NCBI RefSeq assembly: GCF_002575655.3
Contig: NC_053039.3
Coordinates: forward strand, 218,011,622 to 218,075,621
DNA from: Aegilops tauschii subsp. strangulata
Taxonomy: Eukaryota > Streptophyta > Magnoliopsida > Poales > Poaceae
Direction of reading: 5' to 3'
DNA length: 64,000 bases
Shown: piece after piece, positions 10,854 to 25,055 of the stretch
Layout of the letters: each line of letters starts with the position of its first letter
Position numbering within the stretch: the first letter of the stretch is position 1
Position numbers and translations under genes: made by a program
The notes under the pieces: model-generated
Seen by the model: only the letters and a program-made list of their open reading frames with translations
Database searches by the model: none
Told to the model about the DNA's origin: nothing

Positions 10854-12239
10854 TCACATAAAAGATAGTAATTGAAACACAAAGAGAGCATCATAAAACA
10901 TGTGAAAATCACATCTAAGTCTAACATACTTCCTATGCATAGGCATCTTATAGGCAAACAAATTATCAAGGCAAGCAAAAACTAGCATATGCAAGGAAGC
11001 GGAAAGAAACAATAGCAATCTCAACATAAAGAGAGGTAATTTAGTAACATGAAAATTTCTACAACCATATTTTCCTCTCTCATAATAATTACATGTAGGA
11101 TCATAATAAAATTCAACAATATAGCTATCACAAAACATATTCTTGACACGATCCACATGTATGCAAAGTTGACACTCTTCTAAAATAGTGGGATTAACAT
11201 TAACTAAAGTCATGACCTCTCCAAACCCACTTTTATCAAAAACATCATAAGATTGAACATACTCCAAATATGTGGGATCTAAAGTTGACAGTCTTCCAAA
11301 CCCACTTTTAATATTATTGCAAACACTATTATCAAACTCATATTCATCATGGGGCTTAAATAAATTTTCAAGATCATAAAAAGAATCACCCCAATCATGA
11401 TCATTGCAACAAGTAGTAGACATAGCAAAACTAGCATCCCCAAGCTTAGGGTTTTGCATATTATTAGCACAATTGACATCAAGAGAATTTATAGTAAAAT
11501 CATTGCAATCATGCTTTTCATCAAAGGAATCATCAAGTATGGGTGCAATAGCAACGATCTCATGTTTAACATAAGGAACTATAGCAAATTCATCTTCATA
11601 AATATTGGCATCATGGCCACAAGAATAGCAAGCATCATGTTCATCAAGGGATATTTCAATCAAATCTTCGGGATCATAGTTATCTATTGATTCATGCATA
11701 TCATTATTTTCTTCCTCCATAGACTCATGCAAAATATTAGCCTCTTCTTGGACAGCGGAGGAGTCCTCAATATATGGTTTAACATAGGCATTGGAAGTGT
11801 AATTATCATAAAAATATTTAAGTATGGCAAAATTTTCAGATTTGTAAAGAGTAGCATCATACATTTCAATCAAAGAAGCAATTTCATAAGCACCCTTAAA
11901 AGCAACAAATTCTTCAATTTGTTGAACATCATAGTAATTATAAACACCCTTAGCATACGAAGATACGATTCCATTATCACTAAACTCACATTGGTAGGGA
12001 AGGTGTTTCTTAAGGTTTTCAGAGCAACAAGTAAAATCATAAATTTCACAAAGATTCCAAGCATAACACATCAATCTGTTTATTTGATCCCATAAGAGTC
12101 TCCCTTTTTCAGACAAACGGTGATGCACAAAATGAGCATGCTCATCTAAAGATTTCCCATCAACTAGGCTAGTTGGGGTTTCAGCACGAGCGCATAAGGA
12201 TCGAAGATGATCCAAGTAGAACACTTTAAGTGGATCCAT
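10854..12239 (-). CDS. Element-encoded ORF of unknown function (461 residues), copy B
   Basis: The frame is open from within the LTR, but the first methionine after the PBS (start at 12239, MDPLKVFYLDHLRSLC) is the sensible start, about 210 bp inside the PBS. The product is acidic. An N-terminal helical part (residues about 1-90) contains a HHRL-to-LLWDQIN stretch; a middle part (about 90-250) is rich in Glu, Asp and Tyr; the rest alternates Cys/Asn-rich and Asp-rich segments; the final 60 residues are hydrophobic. There is no gag zinc knuckle (CX2CX4HX4C), no DTG/DSG protease and no RT motif. Its position right after the PBS is that of gag, so a structural or packaging role is possible, but this is inference. 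The matching copy A tail is at 2-580. Confidence 0.65.
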   Translation of the reverse strand: MDPLKVFYLDHLRSLCARAETPTSLVDGKSLDEHAHFVHHRLSEKGRLLWDQINRLMCYAWNLCEIYDFTCCSENLKKHLPYQCEFSDNGIVSSYAKGVYNYYDVQQIEEFVAFKGAYEIASLIEMYDATLYKSENFAILKYFYDNYTSNAYVKPYIEDSSAVQEEANILHESMEEENNDMHESIDNYDPEDLIEISLDEHDACYSCGHDANIYEDEFAIVPYVKHEIVAIAPILDDSFDEKHDCNDFTINSLDVNCANNMQNPKLGDASFAMSTTCCNDHDWGDSFYDLENLFKPHDEYEFDNSVCNNIKSGFGRLSTLDPTYLEYVQSYDVFDKSGFGEVMTLVNVNPTILEECQLCIHVDRVKNMFCDSYIVEFYYDPTCNYYERGKYGCRNFHVTKLPLFMLRLLLFLSASLHMLVFACLDNLFAYKMPMHRKYVRLRCDFHMFYDALFVFQLLSFM

Positions 12240-12447
12240 ATCAATAGATTTTAGCAAGCAAAGATGCAAGCAAATAGAAGGCACATGGTAACACAAGCAA
12301 ACAAGAAGCAAGCGAAGGAAAAAGAGGGCGAATAAAACAGCAAGGGTGAAGTGGGGAGAGGAAAACGAGAGGCAAATGGCAAATAATGTAATGCGAGGGA
12401 TAAGAGTTTGTGATGGGTACTTGGTATGTCTTGACTTGTGCGTAGAC

Positions 12448-12465
12448 TCCCCGGCAACGGTGCCA
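12448..12465 (-). other. Primer-binding site, tRNA-Asp type (gypsy copy B)
   Basis: On the minus strand TGGCACCGTTGCCGGGGA lies 11 bases inside the 5' LTR end. It matches the complement of the plant tRNA-Asp 3' end (TGGCGCCGTTGCCGGGGA) with one change. The gypsy element at 44685 uses the same site. Confidence 0.85.
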
Positions 12466-12476
12466 GAAATCCTTCT

Positions 12477-14356
12477 TGCTACCTCTTGAGCACTGCGTTG
12501 GTTTTCCCTTGAAGAGGAAAGGGTGATGTAGTAAAGTAGCGTAAGTATTTCCCTCAATTTTTGAGAACCAAGGTATCAATCCAGTAGGAGACCACGCTCA
12601 AGTCCCACGCACCTACACAAACAAATAAGAACCTTGCAACCAACGCGATAAAGGGGTTGGCAATCCCTTCACGGCCACTTGCAAAAGTGAGATCTGATAG
12701 AGATGATAAGATAATATTTTTGGTATTTTTATGATAAAGAGTAAAAGCAAAATAAACGGTGATAGAAATAACTAGTTGACGGGAGATTAATATGATGGAA
12801 AATAGACCCGGGGCCATAGGTTTCACTAGTGGCTTCTCTCAAGAGCATAAATATTACGGTGGGTAAACGAATTACTGTCGAGCAATTGATAGAATTGAGC
12901 ATAGTTATGAGAATATCTAGGTATGATCATGTATATAGGCATCACGTCCGTGACAAGTAGACCGACTCCTGCCTACATCTACTACTATTACTCCACACAT
13001 CGACCGCTATCCAGCATGCATCTAGAGTATTAAGTTCATAAGAACGGAGTAACGCTTTAAGCAATATGACATGATGTAGAGGGATAAACTCATGCAATAT
13101 GATATAAACCCCATCCTTTTATTCTCGATGGCAACAATACAATACGTGTCATGATCATACCTAGATATTCTCATAACAATGCTCAATTCTATCAATTGCT
13201 CGACAGTAATTCGTTTACCCACCGTAATATTTATGCTCTTGAGAGAAGCCACTAGTGAAACCTATGGCCCCGGGTCTATTTTCCATCATATTAATCTCCC
13301 GTCAACTAGTTATTTCTATCACCGTTTATTTTGCTTTTACTCTTTATCATAAAAATACAAAAAATATTATCTTATCATCTCTCAGATCTCACTTTTGCAA
13401 GTGGCCGTGAAGGGATTGACAACCCCTTTATCGCATTGGTTGCAAGGTTCTTATTTGTTTGTGTAGGTGCGTGGGACTTGAGCGTGGTCTCCTACTGGAT
13501 TGATACCTTGGTTCTCAAAAACTGTGGGAAATACTGACGCTACTTTACTGCATCACCCTTTCCTCTTCAACGGAAAACCAACGCAGTGCTCAAGAGGTAG
13601 CAAGAAGGATTTTTTTTTTCAAATATTGTTCATAGATAATCTTGATCATAAACCCATGATTCATCGGATCTCGACAAACACACTGCAAAATAAGATTACA
13701 TCGAATTGATCTCCAAGAGAATCAAGGAGAACTTTGTATTGAGATCCAAAGAGAGAGAAGAAGCCTTCTAGCTAATAATTATGGACCCGAAGGTCTGAGG
13801 TAAACTACTCACACATCATCGGAGAGGCTATGGTGTTGATGTAGAAGCCCTCCGTGATCAATGCCCCCTCCCGCGGAACGCCGGAAAAGGCCCCAAGATG
13901 GGATCTCACGGGTACAGAGAGTTGCGGTGGTGGAAATAGGGTTTTGGCTCCGTATATGATGTTTCCAGGGTATATGAGTATATATAGGCGAAAGAGGTCG
14001 GTCAGGGGAGCTACGAGGGGCCCACGAGGGTGGGGGGCGTGCCCAGGGGGCAGGCGCGCCTCCCTGCCTCGTGGCCTCCTCGTTGATTGCTTGACGTCCA
14101 CTCCAAGTCCTCTGGATCACGTTTGTTCCAAAAATCACGTTCCCGAAGGTTTCGTTCCGTTTGGACTCCGTTTGATATCCTTTTCCTTCAAAACACTGAA
14201 ATAGGCAAAAAAACAGCAATTTGGGCTGGGCCTCCGGTTAATAGGTTAGTCCCAAAAATAATATACAAGTGTATAATAAAGCCCATTAAACATCCAAAAT
14301 AGAATATATAATAGCATGGAACAATCCAAAATTATAGATACGTTGGAGACGTATCA
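12477..14356 (-). repeat. 5' LTR of gypsy copy B with internal fold-back
   Basis: An LTR with normal outer ends but 1880 bp long. 12477-13150 and 13613-14356 are in the expected minus orientation. Between them 13151-13612 is an inverted copy of 12467-12930, which replaces about 160 bp that the other LTR has at 7190-7350. The inverted copy carries the LTR end plus 10 bases of the adjacent internal sequence (agaaggattt, 13603-13612), followed by extra T residues. Arms of about 462 bp are separated by 220 bp. Confidence 0.88.
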
Positions 14357-15700
14357 CCATGCTAGGCATGGCCCTGTCTATCTGAGTTGAGCTTTGTTGG
14401 CCTACGTTGGGCCTCTTTGCAGGGTTGCGCACAATACCATATTTTTCCTACCATCCCTTTAAGATGATGCACAACAAGCATCCATACATAAAAAAAAGTT
14501 AAAGCACACCACATAAACGATTGTTGTACAAGAATTGGACACAAGAGTGTCGTACGTGTAGAGGTTCCGTTTAGGTATATATCCCTTGCCCTAAGCTGCC
14601 ACCTTACATGGCCACTGGTGCCATCATCATTCCTTACGCACAAGAGATTTGTTGACCGAATGCTCATGCCACCGGGACCGCATCGATGAGAAGAATCTAT
14701 TCAGACCAAAAAGAGCTCGAATCGTATATTGTGAACGACGAATTTCGACATTTAATCTACGTCGACTGTCGCAAGTCTACTTTGTCGTCAGTGAGAAAAT
14801 TTTCAATTACTCGCACGCATCAATTCAACGAGATATCGTCAACTTTATAGACATTGTCTATCGTTCTATTGTTGTCATTGGCCACGTGCACCACGAGGTG
14901 TGTCATCCGTGAACATGAACCAGATGTTGCAAACCCAGCATCACCTCAACGCGGTCATGGGAATGATGTTTCAATGCCAACTTTCCGTGTCACTTTGTTA
15001 GCCTCATCTTAAGTATTCATGTTAGTGAGCCACAAGTTAATCCGCTCTCTAATGCTCTCTCCCCGTCACGTGACCTGATTGTCGATTGTTGACATTAGCT
15101 TGTTCAACTAATTTATGTTCTGCTACCTTCTTTTCCATCGTTCGCCGGTCACTAGCTTGTACGTTAACTAATGAGCACGTTGCTGATTGTACCCTAGCGC
15201 CTCTTTTATCTTACCCGGTTGTTTAAGAAAGAAAAAACAGGTTCTTTGTCGTAGCTACCATCCGTGAGTTTTTTTGATATAGCTATCATGTTTTAGAAAA
15301 TATAATTATCATGCTCTTCGATGTAGTCCCTTGCAGATTCCTTTTGATACACTTATCAAAACTTATGAGAGCAACTAACATGTACGAATGCATGCCCAAC
15401 ATATAAACAAATAATACAGATAATCGGTTGTCAATTGATTCATCATCAAACTTATCCAGTTATCCTCAACTCAGTAAACCTGCTTAATAACAATCGGTTT
15501 TTACATCATAGCGGAGCATGTCATTTTTCTCTTCCATTACAATGCATAGCCATATGTGCTAGTATGGCATAAATGAGACACGTATCATGCAAAAAATATA
15601 TATTTGAAAACGAAGGGAGTTGATGACAAGGTCCAATGTTGGGCCATTCTTTTTGTTTTTGTTTTGAGAAGACAAATGTTAGGCCATTCCAGCATCCGAT
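14357..15700. other. Intergenic sequence upstream of the acyl-CoA synthetase gene
   Basis: About 1.3 kb without a gene or a transposon I can name. Short open frames on both strands (for example 14649-14912 and 14362-14667) have no coding character. AT-rich stretches near 15590-15605 (aaaaaatatatatttg) are the nearest TATA-like sequence to the gene. It probably contains the distal promoter. Confidence 0.4.
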
Positions 15701-16798
15701 AGACCGATGGGGCCTTGGGCCTCGTTGGGTAGCGGAGAAGTGAGGAGATTGGGTGGGGCCAGAGCACACACCGGCCTCAAGCGAATTTAGCGGCTGAAGA
15801 CTTGGAGAAGAGGCAGAGCAGCTCCACCCCCTCCCTCCTCTCCCCGCCGCGCCGATCGATCCTCCTCCGCCTGACGTCACGCCTTCGCCTCCTCCCTTCC
15901 AGAAGCTTCCACGCGCCATTGCGCCCCACCCCCACCCCCCACCCCTCCAGAAGGTACGCACCCTCCGTTCCGCACATCGCAACGAGCGCTCGTGGTCGTG
16001 GAATCTAGAGAATCCGAGCAAACTTTTGTTAGATTTCGTAGGTTTCAGTGCCTCACGGGAATGGGTTCCTTGTGCATCGCATCGCATTGCATCGCATTGT
16101 TACGCCGTATACAGCATTATTATCGCCTCGCCTTGAAGACACATAATACTACAAATATTAGTGTATCCCTTTTCAGTTCTGCCCCAAACTAGCGGAGTCC
16201 ACCCGTGCAGTTGCGCGGCCAGATTCTACTAGGTTTTAATTTCTTGCTCTATCAGATGGTACTTTTGATGACTGCAGAATTAGTTGTATTTCTTGCCCTA
16301 CGTCATAGCTCTCGTATATATATATGTTGTTTGGAAACCAATCAGGAGATTTGATTGCTTACTGATTAGCAGAAGGAAGAAGGAGCATACACAATTTTTT
16401 ACACCTAATTTTGATGCATGCTTTGTATGCTACTATGCAAGTGCGCATACCAGCGCTTTTAGAGAACATGCAAAAGCTTTGCATTTCAGGTGGCCATCTT
16501 TATGAATGATCTTACTTTACCAAACTGCTTAAATGCTTCATATTTTGCCAGTTGATATTCCATTTGCTGTTGGATTGGTTATACAATGGACCTGAACAGA
16601 TAAAAAGGCTAACAATCTAACATGCAATTAGCTCCTTGTATGTAAAGAATCTGCATTATATACAATCCGTACTGGATTTTCAGTTTTTGTTTACAGCATG
16701 AAATTATATTTTTCAGGGTTCTCTCTTCAAGGCATCTTTAATCTGTAGCCTTCCTCCCATAAGCTAGTATATAGCTGTCAGGTCGCCCTTGAACAAGT
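15700..16798 (+). promoter_or_regulatory. Proximal promoter and 5' leader of the LACS gene, with a leader intron
   Basis: A GC- and CT-rich leader (about 15780-15953, with runs of CTCC and CCCCAC) ends in CCAGAAG, followed by GTACGC, a good splice donor at 15954. A matching acceptor (ATTTTTCAG, ending 16716) precedes the short leader exon 16717-16798, which joins the ATG at 16799. The inferred 5'-UTR intron is 15954-16716 (763 bp). No TATA box at a fixed distance is evident, and the transcription start is not determinable from sequence alone. The 188-residue antisense frame over this leader (15521-16087) is a GC-bias artefact. Confidence 0.6.
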
Positions 16799-21874
<5,076 letters not shown>

Positions 21875-22319
21875 TGGTTCTCTTCTCTGACTGATACCCT
21901 GAGATGACATAGGACTGGGCTCTTATGTCGAAACATACTATATTGATATATTTTGATGTCAAGGGTAGATTGGATCATTGAGGGAGTCCTGGAATTTTGG
22001 AGTGTCTTGTCTTACACTTAGAAGCAATTTTGTGTTTGTGTAGTTGTACACTTACTACCAATGCATCTATCATAGTTGCACCGAATTTTGATTGCAGTGT
22101 AATCTCTGATCGAAAGATAGCTGTTATCATCTTCTAGAACCGGAATCTTTTCTATCTCTTCTACTTATAAAGATTCGAGTTGGCGGTTCACTCTGTTCTT
22201 CCTGTGTGTCTATTCTTGAAGTACATTGTTCTTTTTGTCTTAGAACTCTTGTATTTTAAGAGCAGTGGTGTCGAGGAAAAAGGACTGAAGTTCTTATGTT
22301 CTCAGCGACTTAGAGGCGT
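21875..22319 (+). other. LACS 3' UTR and downstream sequence
   Basis: AT-rich sequence follows the TGA stop at 21872-21874. The 3' UTR probably ends somewhere before about 22200, but no single AATAAA signal is clear enough to fix the polyadenylation site. No other gene is seen. Confidence 0.5.
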
Positions 22320-22790
22320 CAAGTACACATTACAAACCTAAGGTGAGATATTATCGGTATCCCCGTGATCAACTCTTTGATCACTATATTGGTTTTGTTC
22401 TCTTTACTTGTATCCGTATTTCGGTATCAATGTGATCTCAATCACATGTATCTTGCAGACGATAATGATAATGTAATACCGAGTGGGCCCAGAGAGTATC
22501 TCTCTATCATCAGAGGAGTAAATCTCAATCTTGAATGTGATGTTTGGCAACCCCAAAGTAACCACTCGGCATGTCAGTCATACCATATTCTAATGGTCTA
22601 AGGATGTATCAGTTTAATGAAAATACTGACAACATGATAACGATGTGATTTCTTAGTAATTCATAAGTTGGGTTTATCCAACATCATTATTCAGATAACA
22701 ATGTGTTCTCATTATTGATACTATAACAACGCTCATGATCAGGAAAACAAGATCATCATCAATACATGAGCTGGTCTTGAGGCAAGGGCT
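22320..22790 (-). repeat. Copia LTR fragment
   Basis: On the minus strand this reads like the middle of a Triticeae copia LTR: a segment with CTCTGGGCCCACTCGGTA (about 22480-22500), one with TTGCCAAACATCAC, and GGGGATACCGATAATATCTC, in the order seen in the Angela-type LTRs of this window but strongly diverged from them. The ends are missing, so this is a fragment of a different family. Confidence 0.5.
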
Positions 22791-22935
22791 TGGCTGCCTT
22801 CAACAAGGCACAATGGCGCGTCCCCCGGCCGGGAGATGAAGGAGCTCGGGGAGCACGACCGTTGTGGCTGTTGCCTCCGGTCGATAGAAGATTTGGGACC
22901 AAATCCGGCTCTTCGGAGCCGGTGGCTGCTGCGAC
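22791..22935. other. GC-rich left flank of the Sirevirus insertion
   Basis: Unassigned GC-rich sequence ending in gcgac, the presumed TSD of the Sirevirus-like element. It contains a perfect 7-bp stem hairpin closed by a TTCG tetraloop (22905-22922). The sequence may continue at 43169, beyond the inserted element. Confidence 0.4.
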
Positions 22936-24497
22936 TGAAAGGATCGAGATGGACCTAGAGGAGGGGTGAATAGGTACAATTACAAATTTTAATAATTACT
23001 TAGCAATTTTAGGCACTAATGCGGAATATGAAGGTGAGCCTAACAATTGCAAGTGTAGTACTAAGTGCTAAGCAAGATAAGCAAGTACCACAAGTATGTA
23101 AGTAAGCAAGCACAATATGATATAAGAAAGGGCTAAGAGACAATTAACCACAAGTAGAGAGTTAGGGTTAGGAATAACCGCAACTCCGGGAGACGAGGAT
23201 GTATGCCGATGTTCACTTCCTTGGAGGGAAGCTACGTCACCGTTAGAGAGGTGGATGTTACCACGAAGGCACACCAACACCACGAAGGCTCACCCTATTC
23301 TTCCTTTGAGACAACACCACGGAGGCGTTTCTCAACCACTAGTGGTAGACCTTGGGGTGGTCTCCAAACCCTCACAAACTTTCCGGGGGTAATCACAATG
23401 GTTGATTCCTCACCGAATGACTCCTATCGCCTAGGAGTCTCCAACCTCCAAGAGTAACAAGATCCAAAGGGAAAAACTCAAGACTTGCTCAAACCACGAT
23501 TTGCTTTGGTCACAAGAAGGAGAGGGAGAAGATCTTTCTTTTGATTGGAACAACTCTTCGAAACTCTCAAGAATCAAGCTGGGATCTAGGTTTTAGTGTA
23601 TGAGCAAGAGAAGGGATGCATTGGTGTTCTTGAGGCGTGTTTGTGTGAAGTGTTCAACCTTATCTCGAAGAGGTAAGGGACTATTTATACCATGTCCAAA
23701 ATTGAGCCGTTTGGACAGAAGTTGACCAGCCCGGATGATCTGGTACACCACCCGGATGATCTGGACATTGTCCGGATTAATCTGGCTGAAGGCCCGGATG
23801 TAGATGGTAGCAGCAGAGCTGCGAGCAGCCCGGACAGACTGGAGGCCACCCCGGACGATCCAGACATATCCCGGATGATCCGGATGCCTGGCCGGACGAT
23901 CCGGCTACAACTATCTGGGTTCTGTAAAAAACGGGGGGAAGATTTCTCGGATGATCCGGAACAGGATCCGGTCGATCCGGGGCACAGCCCGGATGATCCG
24001 GAAGAACGTCCGGACGATCCGGCTTCAGCCACACCGTTCTGTGATGAAAACCGCACATTATCCGGATGATCCGGAGCAAGGTCCGGCTGATCCGGGTTTA
24101 GCCCGGATGATTTGGGGAGGCGTCCGGATGATCCGGCTAGGAGAAGTGGTAGGTTTTGGCTAAGGGGTTTTGCTAGGGATTTTGGTCTTTTGTGAAAAAT
24201 TGTTTGTGAGACAAAATGTGAGCAAGTCTTGAACCTACACCTCGGATCCCCTCTTAATAGTGCGGGATTCCTATTACTCAAGAAATATAAAAGAGCACAA
24301 TGCTTCATCTTTGTTTGCTCCTTTCCTCATTGATAATTTGCTTGAGTAAAATCTCATATGATGTGATCATGATGCTCATTAGAAAAAACCAGAGGACTGA
24401 CGGCCTGTGTATACACTTAGCAAACACGGTTAGTCCCCTATATGTAGATTTTTCATCAATATCAAAAATATTATTTAAGAGCAAGATTGCACTTTCA
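22936..24497 (-). repeat. 3' LTR of the Sirevirus-like element
   Basis: 1562 bp, ends TGAAAG and CTTTCA on the plus strand. Positions 23725-24140 hold more than a dozen variants of the odd palindrome CCGGATGATCCGG, making a CpG-rich block. Open frames here (23685-24308 minus, 23692-24069 plus) translate this low-complexity repeat and are not genes. Confidence 0.93.
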
Positions 24498-25055
24498 ATC
24501 TCCCCTTTTTTGGTAGTTGATGACAAACTACATATAGCACTCAACAAGTGAAATGTGATGCGAATAATTCTAGGAGAGTAGTCCGGTATGTGTTTTAGGA
24601 AGAGCCCCCCCTTAATGTATGCATAGGGATGTGTTTTAGGGAGAGCTCCCCCTTAATGTATGCACGGAATAAAGTGATAAAAATACAAAAACATGCACAT
24701 ATGGAGTGGATGCCCTCATTCGGAATATAGTGTTGTAACAGTAGTGTAGGCATACACCATTAAAATCAACATAAGCAATGATCGAATGAAGACAACATAC
24801 TTAAGCACTTGCATGGTGACATAGACTCATAACTCATAAATTCGTACAAGGTATCATAACACATGACCAAAGTACCATTACAATAATCATAACACATGAC
24901 CAAAGTACCATAGTACCATTACAATAATAATAATGAGTCCACTTAACTAGAGCTCTAAGCATACCAGACACAGACTCATACTCCTCCTAAGAATTACATC
25001 TCCCCCTTGACAGCAAGTACCAAAAAAGGGAAAGACGGCCGAGAAAGTAGGAGGA
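24498..25055 (-). other. PPT and multiple PPT-like motifs of the Sirevirus-like element
   Basis: On the minus strand the PPT reads AAAAAAGGGGAGATTG immediately before the 3' LTR. Further copies of a (A)GGGGG(A/C)... purine motif lie at about 24604-24612, 24645-24653 and 25006-25014, and one beyond the extra ORF at about 27414-27421. Repeated PPT-like motifs of this kind are known from Sireviruses. No ORF is present in this stretch. Confidence 0.7.

Larger units (their letters stand above)
6515..14356 (-). mobile_element. Complete gypsy-type non-autonomous LTR retrotransposon, copy B
   Basis: Read on the minus strand: 5' LTR 14356-12477, PBS 12465-12448 (TGGCACCGTTGCCGGGGA, the 3' end complement of plant tRNA-Asp with one mismatch), ORF 12239-10854, noncoding internal part, 3' LTR 8096-6515. 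Total 7842 bp. The flanks do not give a matching 5-bp TSD (ccaca on the left, ccatg on the right), so one flank is altered or the element is recombinant. The 5' LTR is lengthened to 1880 bp by an inverted duplication. With copy A it forms an inverted pair about 5 kb per arm separated by 1.5 kb. The tRNA-Asp PBS fits Athila-like relatives; the lack of pol makes it non-autonomous. Confidence 0.88.

Noticed and set aside
14357..15700. Possible Helitron 3' end matching the start at 6438
   Set aside because: I looked for a short hairpin followed by CTRR and T but found no convincing case.
15521..16087. 188-residue minus-strand open frame over the LACS leader
   Set aside because: It is antisense to the GC-rich 5' leader and intron boundary of LACS, is low in complexity (Gly/Arg/Ser-rich) and has no domain; GC bias explains it.
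22365..22601. 78-residue plus-strand frame
   Set aside because: It is antisense to a recognisable copia LTR fragment and has no domain.
23685..24308. 207-residue minus-strand frame and overlapping plus frames, repeated at 42356-42979
   Set aside because: They translate the CCGGATGATCCGG repeats of the LTR (Ser-Gly-Ser and Asp-Pro-Asp periodic sequence) and lie wholly in LTRs.
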